In this document: positions 36,857 through 50,700 of the stretch, piece after piece
Layout of the letters: the number at the start of each line of letters is the position of its first letter
Position numbering within the stretch: position 1 is the stretch's first letter
Origin: Eupeodes corollae
Lineage: Eukaryota; Arthropoda; Insecta; Diptera; Syrphidae
DNA length: 64,000 nucleotides
Direction: 5' to 3'
Assembly (NCBI RefSeq): GCF_945859685.1
Contig: NC_079147.1
Span: 211,733,578-211,797,577 of the forward strand
Made by a program: the position numbers and the translations under genes
Notes under the pieces: model-generated
What the model saw: only the letters and a program-made list of their open reading frames with translations
What the model was told of the DNA's origin: nothing
Databases searched by the model: none

Positions 36857-38097
36857 TTAAATTAAAAGCTTCGTGATCATCGTTTAGAAGGAACAAAGAG
36901 ATACATTTATACCACGGTTATGACGGTTAAAATCGTGTCAGATGATAAAGGAACTCTAAAATATCGATCTACGGCCTTCAAGTACTTGGCAAAGAACGGT
37001 CGAAAAGGAATCAGCTCGATTCGAGAAGAGTTGAAAAGACCTGGAGAATATCTCTAGAAATCGTACAACATAGCCATAATATAGACTCCCCGAATAACAC
37101 GCAATTCTTCAGGCATACAATTAATTTGGAACTTTGAAACAAAACCGTTCCCGAACGGGTTCACTAGTTTTTTATTTTAAATACGAACAAAATATGTCTG
37201 TTTCGTTCATTATTGGACATTTTTCCGGGTCTACAAATTTTTTATCTGAATGAAAACTTCTGCGAAGTGTGCCTTTGAATCACTACTGGCTGTTTGGGTA
37301 ACATAGAAGTACTTATTTTATAATTTAACGCAGCTTATTCGTTGGTCGAAGTCAAGTATAAGGAAAAAATAAAATAGAATATGGTTCACTCAGGCGTATA
37401 CTTAATTTTTTAATCAGCCGGTGGGTTTCTTTTTAATTTTGTTCATCTGTAGTGATTCTAAATGCTTAAATTATCTATAGACGATATTTAATCAAACTAA
37501 ACAAAACCTTGCAAATTTAGTTTGAAACCTTTCGACCTTATGGAATTTTTTCGTTTTTCGATTCATGAGAATTCCACAATTTTGGCCATTTTCATTTTCA
37601 TTAATTCCACGTAGGTACACTAAACTACATCTACATGTACAGTGCACACACAATATTACATAGTTTTTTTTTCATTGTTCAAGCATTTTATTCACACCAC
37701 AGGATGTGAATAGTAATAAGGTTACTTTGCCAATTTATTCGCTTAAAGGTGCGACGCAATTAGGTCGGCAAATACACCCGGCCGATTGGCTGACTGGGCG
37801 GCTGGACGGCTGTCCGGCCTACATCCATACCTAAACTTACACGACGACGACTTTGCGCTAAAACTAATGCCATGTTCAATTAAAATGTGGAACGCGAATT
37901 GCTCAACCACAATGCACTACTTGACCCGTGGCTGAAGTCCAAGTTAAAACAAGAATCGTGCTGCGGTACGCGACCGTACTTATTTTATTCTGCATACATA
38001 CATAAAAACATATATATGTATAGTGTACATTATGTGCTATGAGAACACAAATACTCAATTGATTATGTTAAAATGTTGAAAACATTATAGGGGTTTT
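36857..38097. other. Intergenic DNA and DUF389 3' UTR
   Basis: The right part is the inferred 3' UTR of the minus-strand DUF389 gene. On that strand AATAAA hexamers lie at 37984-37989 (about 110 bp past the stop) and at 37734-37739 and 37687-37692. The left part (36857-37600) shows no element or gene I recognise. Confidence 0.45.
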
Positions 38098-38718
38098 CTA
38101 ATCAAGAATGTTTCTGGTCAAACTGACGTTGTCCTCGTCGTGATTGGAACTGAGGCTTTGGCTAAGTCGATGCGGTGCATTCGCAATGCTATTTAGGACA
38201 TTCCGGACACCAGCTGTCGCAGCAGATCGATCCAATGACCGCGAAGTGCCTACAGGATTTCGATTTTGTTCCAAAATAGTTGGCATCAATGCAGTGTGTT
38301 GAATGGCACTGGAGTTTCTGTTACTGCTGTTAGTGGTGGTGTTCCCTGCCTCGGTGCCACCAGCGCCAACGGTATTGTTGTTAATTGCTGCGAGGCTTAA
38401 ATTATTTCCACCGCCGCCAAACTCATTGGTTGCCATTGTTGAAGGGCTGTACATAAAATGATTGGCCGAACGTGACATTGGACGTCGACGATTCAATTTC
38501 ATTGATGCTCCTGTGGATAAGCCTCCACCTCCACTACCGGGTTGCGATTGTTGTTGCTGGTGATGCTCCAACAAAGAGGACACCAATTTATCCAAAGCCT
38601 GAAGGTCAACGTTTAATTTTGAATTGCGCACGGAATCCATGGTATCGGCTGTTGTCGAATTGTTGATGTTGGATTGATTGCTGTTCAAGCCAGCTGCTTG
38701 GGCTAATCGTTGTGTCAA
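38098..38718 (-). CDS. DUF389 terminal exon: low-complexity tail
   Basis: The acceptor is TTTTGCAG, and the first bases are TTG ACA CAA at 38718. It encodes 206 residues to TAG. They include LTQRLAQAAGLNSNQ, a Gln/His stretch, Gly runs, RRRPMSRSANHFMY and an Asn/Thr-rich section, ending NVSLTRNILD. It joins in phase 0 to GAG at 42333. Confidence 0.78.
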   Translation of the reverse strand: MTQRLAQAAGLNSNQSNINNSTTADTMDSVRNSKLNVDLQALDKLVSSLLEHHQQQQSQPGSGGGGLSTGASMKLNRRRPMSRSANHFMYSPSTMATNEFGGGGNNLSLAAINNNTVGAGGTEAGNTTTNSSNRNSSAIQHTALMPTILEQNRNPVGTSRSLDRSAATAGVRNVLNSIANAPHRLSQSLSSNHDEDNVSLTRNILD

Positions 38719-41700
38719 CTGCAAAATATTGAGAAAATATATATTTATATTAACACTACGTACTCGTATATGTACCTACGTCAGCAGATGAATTTAATTT
38801 AGATGGTAAATAAAATAACGTTCAAGTTGATGTCAACAAAATCAACAAAAACTGTATAAAGAGCAAAAGCATGTTTATGTTTATATTGTTATTGCCGTTG
38901 CCATTTGCCAACAAGAGTTTAGATACATATTCTATTTACCCACTTGTGTTATTTTGTGTAGGTGTTTCTGCGTTAAATAAAGTGAAAAGCTTAAAACGCT
39001 ACACGTCCAGAATTAAGATACAAATTGGACATTTCAAACTAATTGCAAACGACAAGGAGAAATGTTTGCCAAACATCGTTTAGCTAGGAGGAGCTTCGAG
39101 ACTGTGAATTCCTATTCAATGATAAAGCTTTAGATTTATCCATATAAGTATATTAATCGTAATTAAATTAATCAAATTATAACCCTCATTTTGTGTAGCC
39201 AATCGAATAACACTGGTCAACGAAATAACATTTTTTTAAGGATTAAATTCTCTTGAATTTCGATTTAAAATTTTTCTATCACATATTACCCAAAGCAATC
39301 AAAAATGGGATTTTAAAGGCTAAGGTTGAACAGAACACACTAACAATAAATTGTATAATGAAATCATTTTAGTATCTAATTCAGATTCTGAAAATTCTCA
39401 TTAGTTATAAATCTTCATTTGACTCGATATAATTTTTGATAAATCTTGGTTTTAATGGTTTTGAAAAATAAATAAAAATAAATTGGGTGGAGCAACCGTC
39501 CTTTGAGAACTAGGGCCAAGAGATTTGCAACTCTAAACCATTCCTGTGTGCGAGTAATTACAGGGATGGAGGGGGCCTACAGTTTATGTGCCGAATCCCA
39601 ACGTCTAATTTGAAAGAGCACTTTTTCATGACAAGAATTAATCTTGGAGAATTAGTCAATTCCTCAAGAGATAGTACCCGTGAATAAAACTTAAGGTGTC
39701 ACAGGGTGCGATCGAACCCAAGACCTCTAGCATGACAGTCCGACGCACTAACAATCATGCCTCGGGTACAATCAATCAATTTTCAGTAATGATTTCGAAT
39801 CTAAACTTCAATTTTAAACATCTGCTCAATTTTTAAAATTACCAGTTTTCAACATCAATTTTATGTTTTTGCATTGTACATATTTGAAAAACTTGATGTT
39901 GAACCATACCTTAGAAAAGATATATATGTATGAAAACAAAAAATTTTATTTGAGCTTTGGTGATAATGCTTAGAAATCACTTCAAAATCATGGCTTAAAG
40001 TTAAAGCTCTGAAAAAATCCTTAAATAGTGATACTTATCACAGAACACGTTGTCATATCAACAATCGTCCATAGTCAACCTGAAATTTGGCCGAATTGTT
40101 GCATTGAATACAAAAATAGTCAATAGAATAATTTTCTATTTTCAATTTCGGGTAGTCAATATGAAAACATAAGTAGCCAATAGAACAACTTCGGTAGTCA
40201 ATATGACATTTTGGTTGTCATATTGACTACCAAAATTGACTATCGAGGATTGTTATATTAACTACCTCAGCGGTCTTATTGACTATCGCAGTTGCCATAT
40301 TGACTACCGTAATTGTCCTATTGACTACCAAAATTAAATATCTAAAATTGTTATATTGACTACCGCAATTGTCCTTTGTACCGAAGTTACTTTATGGACT
40401 ACATCAGTCTTAGTATTGAATACCACATTAGTCGATATGACAACCGTAGTTTCAATTTCCTTTCACCAAAGTTGTCATATTGACTACCAAATTGTAAACA
40501 AAATTCGGATCCCAAAATTGAAAACCAAAAATTGTTCTATTGACTATCGCGGTTATCAGCTGAAAATTGACTACCAAATAGTAATATTGACGTCCAAAAT
40601 AGTCAATAGGATGACCTTTTTTCGTTCTGCGTAGATTCGAATAGCGAACCCCGAAAAAAAGTATCAGTGCTTCCGTGCGTCGTACAAAAATATTTACTAC
40701 GAAAGTTGGAGTTCTTAAATAGCGGTATTTTTCGCCGCTAATGAATAGGAAGTTTGACATTTTTTTCTAAGAACATTTACTTAGATCGGAGTTGAACTTA
40801 AACCGAAAAAAAATTAAAATTAGGTTAAAAATATAAAATAAAATTCGAAAAAATAGAAACATATTAGTTTTGTTATTCCAAAGGAAAGTGAGGCGGAGCA
40901 AATTTTTCAGAAACTGTAGAATCCAGTGAACATTCTCTCCAATATTTTGAATTCATCAGACTTCGTCGTTTTGAGAGAAGTGTTAAACGTCGTCCTCCAA
41001 TTTCAAAACATTAAAGGATTAAAGCATCCCTCAAAACCTCAAAATCTTACATTGAATTTTTAATGTTCGTCTTCTTATCGTATTTTGCAAAATTTGACAA
41101 AAATCAACAGATTTTTAGATTTAGAAACTTGGCTTTTAGTGTGAAAATGCTTTTTACTTTTCGTTCGAGGCCTATGATGTAAATATATTCATACTCGTAG
41201 CGTTTTAAATTTTTGAGCAATTGTTACAAGGGACTTAATAATATTGGAGGTTATCGAACTCAAGGTAAGCATACTAGAGCACCATTATCATCAGGTATAG
41301 ATCCAGGTGGAAAAAATTTATCTCTCTCTTTCTGTAAACATTGATATATATTTATGATGGAAGAAGCTTACATAATGTTGAACACATCTTTTTTTAATAG
41401 CTTACAGTTATTGAATTGAAATTTCTATCGAAAATACAAATTCCAAGTAATTTTTTTCTATTTTAAAAACTTGGGAATAGAATCGAATTAATTCTTTGAA
41501 ATGTATTTAATATAACTAAAATACATTTTAAGGGATTTTTATTTGCATTTCAATGGAAATACATTTGAACTTGAAAGGAACAGAAATAATGTATTGATTG
41601 TTAGGTTTTTGAATACGGGAGACATTTCCATGAAATCATCATTTATTCTAGAAAAAAAATTCGTTCTATATGTTGTTGTTTATTTTATATTGAGATCGAA

Positions 41701-44700
41701 ATTAAGGGGGTTTAAGTACCCTCATTACGTCAAGGACATAAAAGGATTCGGTGCACATTGGTTTTGAATTTAGATTGGTTAGGAATTTAATATTCTCGTA
41801 ATACGGCGAAGGAACGGAGTTGGACTGGAAGGAAAGTATTATGACTAAAACAAAACATTATTACAGTATTCAAGTGATGTTAACAAATCAGCAATCTTAT
41901 TATGTCCAACATTTTTTAACACTCTTTTTTGAGTACTTTCCAAGAGATTTAAGGAAGTAACTGGAAAACAAACCCCTAGATGGAAGTCGTACTATATCTT
42001 GGACGTTCGGAATTTTTGATTACATCGCGCTAGAGTTGGTTGTGATATTAAATACGTCTCGTCGGGTAAGTGGATAAAAAGTTTCAAACAGAAGATCATT
42101 GATAAAAAAGGAAAAGATTGTCGGAGAAGGGTCATAGTCCATGGGCTCCCTTTGCTTTGGGTCTCATAAATACTTCTTGATTTGATAATTATTAAGGATT
42201 TTCAGGTGCAATCGGTTCATAATAATTAAAGGATCTATCTTTTTTTTTAGGTATATGTTGAACAAATACTGCTTTCTTTCTACTCAGGACTGCTGATTTT
42301 GATTGATAAGCATCTTCGATCATTAAACTTACCTCACCAGCAGCATTATTTGAATAACTCATTCGTTTGACCTTCTTAAATGTAACATCATCAGAGGCTT
42401 CTTTGATTGCTTGTTCGAGAACAGTGTCCAATTTCTTACTTCTTGGTTCTTGGATAGCATCGTGGCTAAAAAATAAGAAAAAAAGTATTAATTTAGAAAC
42501 CTTTATAAAAGTTAAAAATATTAATGAACAGTTAAATTTATATCTTTTCCTGAATCATATATACATTTCCATGTTAACCAAAACATTGCAATAAAAAAAA
42601 GATCAACCCAATATTCGATAAGATAATGTCTCGTTTCAAAAATTCTTCTCTAATCTGTTTGACAAAGGTGATGTATTTAGGATATGAAATTTGTACTATT
42701 TCAAAAATTGGTACAGAGCGCTTTGGCTTCAATTTCTTCGAACTAGAAGCAACCGAATTATATTGATAATTTAAACAAACTAGCATGCTTTATTATAGAA
42801 CAAATTTCGTTAGCATAAAAAGAGATATGATGAGCCAACTTTAAAAGGTAGGCATATGCTGTCGCGGATTGTGTTTATAACTATTGTGCGAACAGTAGAA
42901 GATCTCAAAAGGAAAAACTCCCTAGTCTTAGCATGATGTTTTAAAGCCTTTAGCATTCATTAAAATATGAGCTATCTACACTGCAAGATATGTTTTAATC
43001 AGACCAATAGTTCTTGAGATAAGCGCGTTAAAACAAACAAACAAACACGTCGGCCTAATAATATAAGTATTGGTGTACCTACTGCTATTTCTCTGGGATA
43101 AAATTAGCACACTTTCAACTTAATTTGTGTAGCACAGCAGCGTCACCGCAGTGTTAAAATGACTAATGTGTGCACAGGGGCAATATTAATTATATTTAAA
43201 CATGTACATATATATTACTTTAACTTACTGCAACAACTTATCCCGGAAAGTGTTTTTCCTATTTCTTATAGTTGACCGGTTAGTCTTTCGTACCGTGCGA
43301 AGATCAGTTTCCCAGAATCTGAAAAATAAGTTTATAAATGGTATGAGTCAAAAGTATAAACCAATAATATACCGTTTAAGATCCGGACTAGCTGTGTATG
43401 GTGCTGAAACTTCCTTGATTTTGAGTATAATAATAGCAGTTATAAAAATACAAATTATGTTTATAACTGTCAAAAGACCCGATACAATGCCGTTAACAAG
43501 AAATTCCGTTGGCAAATAGTCGGTGTAGAGAAATGGATATGATGAATTTCCTGTGAATGGTTCGCCTTGTAAATGTGGAAGCTTAATATCTGGATAGATC
43601 AACCATATACATGCCAATGCCCAAAACAGACCCTAGAATTGTATCAAGTATTTATTTATGAATAACAACATATGAATATATACATACATATGTATCTATA
43701 ATTATATATATTGTACATAAATAATCTATAAATTCTTTTTTGTTTTTCATATTGTGTAGCTAAAATTTAAAAATATTACATTTTTGTCTATTTCGCTTTA
43801 AATTTTAATTATCAATTCCACATTTTTTGAAATAAAACAAAATTTAACAAAAAATTGAATAAAAGAGCGGAAACTTTGACATTTGGTCGTTCTGTAAATG
43901 TTGGCCAGTTTATATTTCTAAGAGTTCTGAGAACTTCCAGTTTGGTTGACAGAAGTAAGAATGCAGTGGCTGTCAATCTTCCACTTCGTATCCATACAGA
44001 TTATGGAAACATCATTTGAGATTACTCCAACTTTGTAAAATCTTAAAGATGGAAACTGACCAATTTTATGTCAGTTATGTCAATTTTAAAAGAAATAAGT
44101 ACTATAGAGTTTTCCAAAAAGAGGTTTAATTCTATTATTATAAACATCGCAGCCATATGCATTTTTAATTCATGAACGCCATCTTAAAGGTATTGTATCG
44201 GTTGTCAAGCAAACTGCACCCAAAAAGTCTACAGGTAGTAAAGCAACGAAATCTCAGTGGGAAATTGTGATCACATTTTCGAGAAATTACAGGGGCCCTA
44301 CTATCCGATTTCCGATCCTACTTTCAAATCGTACTACGTATAAAAGTAGAATCGGATGCGGGTTATACCATCTAGTTTTTAAAAAAAATGTTTACTTTCA
44401 AACGAGTATCAAGTTGTTTGACAAAAAAAAAACAAATAAAACATCAAAATTTGGGAAAAGGGTTGTATTTATATAAAGGGTGATTTTCTATTTTTGGCAA
44501 CACTTTTTTTAACAGATGACGCACGTTTCGTGTTTTATTTCACTGTCAAACATCTTCAGTTGTGTCTATAAATTAACCATGAATCGTTTTATACAAACTA
44601 ACAACGCTTGCAAGTTATTGAATTTCATTATCAAAATGCGTGCTCTGTTAAGAAAGTTCATCGCAAGCTTCTTTCTTTTTTTGGTCAGTTTAATCGACCC

Positions 44701-47700
44701 ACTGAAGCGGCTATTCGGGCTATTGTCACTAAATTTTGCACCAAATTTACATTGTTGCACAGTAAATCACCAACACGCTTACGTACAGTGCGAACTGAAG
44801 AAAATAAAATATATAAGGCCAAACGACTTACTGCAACGTAAAATTTTTGGTGAACGGGCTCTTGGAAAGTTGGCCGAAGATCCAGCTGTGTTCAGCTACG
44901 AAGCTCATTTTGGATACGTAAATAAGCAGAATTGTCGATTTTGGAGTGCATATCAGCCGGAAGCATTGCAACAGTTATCAATGCATCCAGAAAAAGTCAC
45001 AGTTTGTTGCGGTTTATGGGCTGGTGGCAACATTGGATCGTACTTCTTTAAAGATGATGCGAATAGTAACGTAACTGTGAATGGCGAGCGCTAGCGTGAG
45101 GTGATATAAAACTTTTTTTTACAAAAAATGCAAGAGCTTGTCTTGCATGACATGTGGTTTCAACAAGGCAGTGCCACATGCTACACAGCACGAGCAACAA
45201 TGGACTTATTAAGAGGCGAGTTCGGTGTGGAGCTATGTTAAAGGTCATGTCTATACAGACAAGTCCGCTTCAATTGACGCATTGGAAAAACAACATTGAA
45301 GATTTTTTTCTTGAGATACTGGCCGAAATGTTATAAAGAGTATGTTTAAATTCGAATAAGCGGATGGACCATTTGAGGCGCAGTCAAGGTCAACATTAGC
45401 ATTAAACGGACTGTACTATCGATACATTATGTGTTTTTTTTTTAAACTTTTCTATAGCTTTTAAAAAATCACCCTTTATGTTCGGTAGAATATTTGAACG
45501 CATTATTAATGAAAACTATACATACACTTTTGTTTTAGTCTTATTAAGAGCCATCGTCTTTCTAAAGACCGATTTAAGTTCTTACTTAACACTATATCAT
45601 CCGACATGACTACTAGCCGAAGACAAAATGCTGTTCCGCATTGAAGATTTTGGCAACAGGAGGTTACCAAAACCAAATCGGTGGTGACAAGAACGCTGGA
45701 ATTGTACAACAAACCATGTCAAAGTTTTGACTTCAATCGAAAGAGTCATGTGCCCGCTGATGATAAATTTTGAAATAAATGAGGAAGAGTAACGAAAGTA
45801 AAAAACGTTATTTTTGGCAAAAATCACGAATTCCCGGTGTAATTGGGATGGTAGATGGAACCAATATTTAACATTTTACTTACACTTTGACAAAAAAAAA
45901 CTTCGTTCGCAAACACATTTGATTTAGAGTGATAATTTTCGATCTTGCCTTGTTTTGAATTCTGCTTTCAAGTTACGAAGTTCCTCTTTTATTCAGAGTT
46001 TATAAGAATATAGTTGGCACTACTAGAACTATTTGAATCTCGTTGATTCAAAAGTAGTCAAATAGATACATAGTACCAATTTTTGAGCAATTTCATTGTA
46101 GAATCGAATTATATAGTAGGGCCGCAGGAAATGTTCTTCTAATAAATTTAATACTACAATTTTGGCCATAAGATATGATCAAACATTCATTTCTAAGTCA
46201 AGTTTGGAGAAGGCATTCCGTATAGTTAGAGGGCCTGAACATAAAACTGACCAGACTTGGCATAAGAAAATCACTGTTGTATATCCTTTATGACATGCTT
46301 TATTGTAGGCGGTTTGTTGTCAAAAGTGGCAATGTAACTTCTACCGAAATCTTTGGTATTTGAAGGGGTCTTCAGTAAGGAGCAATTAACTCGCCGATCT
46401 TGTTCAGCATTTACACTAGCGATCTGATAGGTAGTGTAACTCAAATAATTGCGTATGCCGACGAACAGAAGGGCCCCAATTACCCGAATAACGAATACTA
46501 CAAGAAATGCGCGTACGTTTATTTAAACAATCGAGGGCTGATACAGGATAGAGATTCGATTCCGCTTATCTAACACATCAATAATAAAACTGTAGTAAGG
46601 TGACTCCTTTACATTCTCGATAAGCGCTTTCGGTTCAGTAGGGACCGGGAAGATAGGTTGAGGCGGTAGAACTAGTTTTGGTGGCTGCAAACGAAAAACG
46701 ATAGTTTAATTGTCGGAGGCTTAGTGTCTTGGCCGATTTAAATAGGTTTAAGCTTTACTTTACTGTGGCTGTTCTAGCTTTTATGTTGTTCTTAAGTTTT
46801 ATATGAAATAAATAAAAATCAAGTCAGAGACACCAACTTATGAAGAAGAAATATTTGACTGTTAAAAGTCAAATTGTTTTTTCCTGAACACCGTTTATTT
46901 TAATAAATATGATTTTAAATCATGAAAATGAAAATAAATATAAACCAGCATAAGTGAGCAGAAGATGACCATTACAACTCGTCTTGACGCATATTTTCTC
47001 TAAAAAATCGAGATTCAATATAATCTAAGCTACATAGAGCTACTGTGAATTATATATGTAGCTCGGATTATATGGAACCTCGATTTATTCCAGAAAATAT
47101 GCGTCAAGACAAGTTGTAATGGTAATCTTCTGATGAGCCCAACCATTACATCGGGTTTAAACGCATATATGAACACTTATGCTGGTTTATATTTATTTTC
47201 ATTCATTTTCATTTTCATGATTTCAAATCATATTTATTAAAACACCAAGTTTTTTTTTTTACACTTCAGAATTTCAGAAAGTAGTAAGCTTATAGCAAGC
47301 GTCAAACTACGATCAGAGGCTCATCATAAGTGCATGTGTTAGTTGTTAGTAAAAAAATAATACAATTACAGCCTAACACACACACAAAAAACAAAATATA
47401 ATGAACATTTACCTTTTACAGAACAAAAAATAAAATGAGAACGTTTACGATAGTGGAGTACTGGTTCTAAACAATGATTTTAATCCCACCTTATTTAAAT
47501 TTCAATCTATCGATGAACAGTTTAAGTTATATAAAATGCTCATTCGACTTAAAGCTTCATTCTTGTATAAAATCAAATGTGCGCAGGTGATGAGTTCCGC
47601 CCCGGTAATTCAAATGTACACAAGATAGCAAATAAGGTGCATCAATTTCACCATTAATGACTTGATGAAAAAATACTAAGTCATTATTAACACGCCTTTG

Positions 47701-50700
47701 ATGGAGAGATTGCATTTGAAGAAGTAGAATACGATGTTCATAGGGAGGCAGATCATAGGGATCTTCCCAAGGAAGACCTTTTAGGGCAAAGCGAATGAAA
47801 TTATGTTGAATTGATTCAACGTTTTCTATGAATTTCGTAATAGGGAGTCCATACCTGCGAAGCATATTCAAGATGGCAATTACACAAAGAAAGGGTAACA
47901 TAGGGATTATTGAACTCCTTTCCCCAGCGTTTTATAAAACCAAGCATAGAACTTGCCTTATTAACAATAAAATTAATGTGATGTGTAAACTCTAAGTTGG
48001 AACAGAAATGTACACCTAAATCTTTAAATGTGGAGACACGACAGAGTTTTTGCTGTGATATACAGTAGTTAAATACGTTACTGATTAGTTTTTTAGTGAA
48101 AGTTATAGTCTGGCATTTTAAAGGGTTGAGTAAAAGGCTATTTTTCCCACACCAAAATGTGAAACTATCAATGTCGGCTTGTAAAAGAATACGTTCATGG
48201 TTGGACTTTATTATTTTGAAAATCTTCATATCGTCAGCAAAAATGAGAAGTTTACTTGAGCGTAGACATGACGATACATCGTTAATAGACAGGATGAACA
48301 GAAAAGGGCCAAGATGGCTTCCCTGGGGAACACCAGATTGAGCAACAAAAGGTTCAGAATGACAATTTCTAAATTTTACCTAGCAGGATCTGTTTTCAAG
48401 GTATGACTTAATCCAAGCTAAGAAAAAATGTTGGAAAACCAAGAGCCTTAAGTTTAAATAAAATAATTCCGTGGCTAAGTTGGTCAAAAGCTTTAGAAAA
48501 TTCAGTGTATACACAGTCAACTTCATAACCTTGTTCTATAGCGTTTGAACATATGTTTGAGAATGTGAGGAGATTAGTAACGGTTGATCTTTTTTTCACC
48601 AAAACCGTGTTGCTGTTCGCAAATGATATTTTTACTAAAATATGCTAAGCTTTCACAAACAACTTGTTCAAATACTTTAGGAATGCAAGAAAGCTTTGCA
48701 ATGGGCCTGTAGTTGCTTATATCCGACTTGTTACCTTTCTTGAAAATTGGTGTTAGAAATGACTTCTTCCATATACTGGGAAATTTGCCTGTTTTTAGAG
48801 AAAGTTTGAATAAAATCGTAAGGGGTTCAACTTAAGCATTACTACACTTTTTTAGTACTATGGGGGGAATACCATCAGGACCGGCTGAGCAGTCATCATT
48901 CAACGCAGATAAAAGATCAAGAACCGTACTCTGTAGCACAGGTATGTGACTACAGCTAGTTTTCGAAAAAGTGTGAAGATTATGAAAATATTCTTCATCA
49001 ACTTCTTGAGGGCTATTAACAAATGACTCACGGAAATTCGTTGCGAAAGCGTTACAGATATCAAAAGTTTTATCTAACGAAAGGTTCTTGTAAGTGAAGT
49101 TAACTGGAAAGCCATCTGATTTTTTCTTTGAGTTTACAAAATTCCAAAATTTTTAAGGATTCTCTTTCAAAGAGGTGGCCATATCAGTAACATAACAAGC
49201 ATATAAAAAATTAGAAAGAGATTTAAATTGGTTAAAGAGTTCAACATAAAGAGAGAAGTTGACTGGAGACAGAGTTTTGAGATACGTTTTCCATGCCTTA
49301 TTTCTTTTGTTACACAGTAAACGCAATTCTTTCGTGTACCAAGGATGGCTAAAGTTTGTATTTCTTGATTTCTTTATCGGTACATTTTTTTCAAAACAAT
49401 AATTAAGGATCCTATAAAAAGTTGAAACTGCTTCGTCAATGTTAGAAAATGCTAGTGTATCAGCAATTCCAGAAATGGTTAAATCTTCAGACAACTGCTG
49501 GAAATTGGCTCTTCTGAAATCAAAATTATATAAGCAATCAAAAGAATTACTGTGATTAGTAAGGTGGTTACTTAAGTCAAAAAAAATGTCCAAAGGGGGG
49601 TGATATTTGTCAATATTAGTAATTCCTGATCTAGATTCTAGAACAAGAGTACTAATAGCGTCAGAAGAAAAGACTAAATCGAGAATTCGATTTTTTGAGT
49701 TTTTAATACAGCTTGTTTGCTGTAGTAAGTCAGTAAGAAGGACTTTATCGAGAAGAGATAGTTCCATTTGTGAAGAAGAAGGAGAGGCTTCAAGGTAGGA
49801 TTCGTCTTCGGATGGAATCCAGTCAATGTGTGGTAAATTAAAATCACCTAAAAGTAAGATATTTGTGTCAGAGCTGGACAAATTTATAAGAAAGTCTAAT
49901 GCCAAGGAGAGATCGTTATAAACAGACTCCAAACTTTTTGGAGGAATGTAAAGGTTTAAAATGAAAAAAGTTTTATTGATTTAATTTTCTTGATTTTAGT
50001 ATAAGTTCTTGTTAGTTTGTATTGAGATTGTTCTTATACCGAAAGGCATCAGTTTAAAGGTAATGGATTAACCTACAGCACCCGTACGTGGTCAGTAAGT
50101 TATTTTTAACTTCACATAGCAAGTTATTGTAAACGGTCCGATTTTTCGAATTGAAAATTTTGACATTTCCCTAGGCGTTTCAAGGTCCCTAGAGTCAAAA
50201 AAAAAGATTTTTAGAGAGATGTCTGTGCGTACGCTCGTACGTTCGGCAAGTTTTGTTCATCGTCCATAGCGCAAGAACTAGTAGCGATGAATACATTTTG
50301 TTATACAGACAATAATGCTTAAAGAAATGACTTCCAAAAAAATTGCAATTGAACATTTTGGTTAACCCTAAATATCTCACAACCAATAACGCTAAAGACT
50401 TGACTTAAATTTTATATTATATATTGTACCTTGATACCAAACAAATACATTTTGGAAAAAAATCATCTAACTTTTTTTTTATAAATCAAAAAAACTGAAC
50501 AAAATTTTTTCCAACTCGAAAATTTTACGAACAAAAAATGATTTATTTTCAAAATAATTTTGTGCAACGAAAAATAACACTTTTAACTTCTGGTAAAATT
50601 TTGAGAAAAATCCAATGGACAGTTTTTTTACAAAAAATTAAAAACATAAAAAAATTATATAAGTTGCTAAAAAGTGATTTTTTACCCATGTATCATTTCA

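Noticed and set aside
40080..40625. CRISPR-like array
   Set aside because: Units are contiguous and diverged with no unique spacers, and the context is a eukaryotic intron.
40356..40634. Open frame with repeated Thr/Thr-Val motifs
   Set aside because: Translation of the ATTGACTACC minisatellite.
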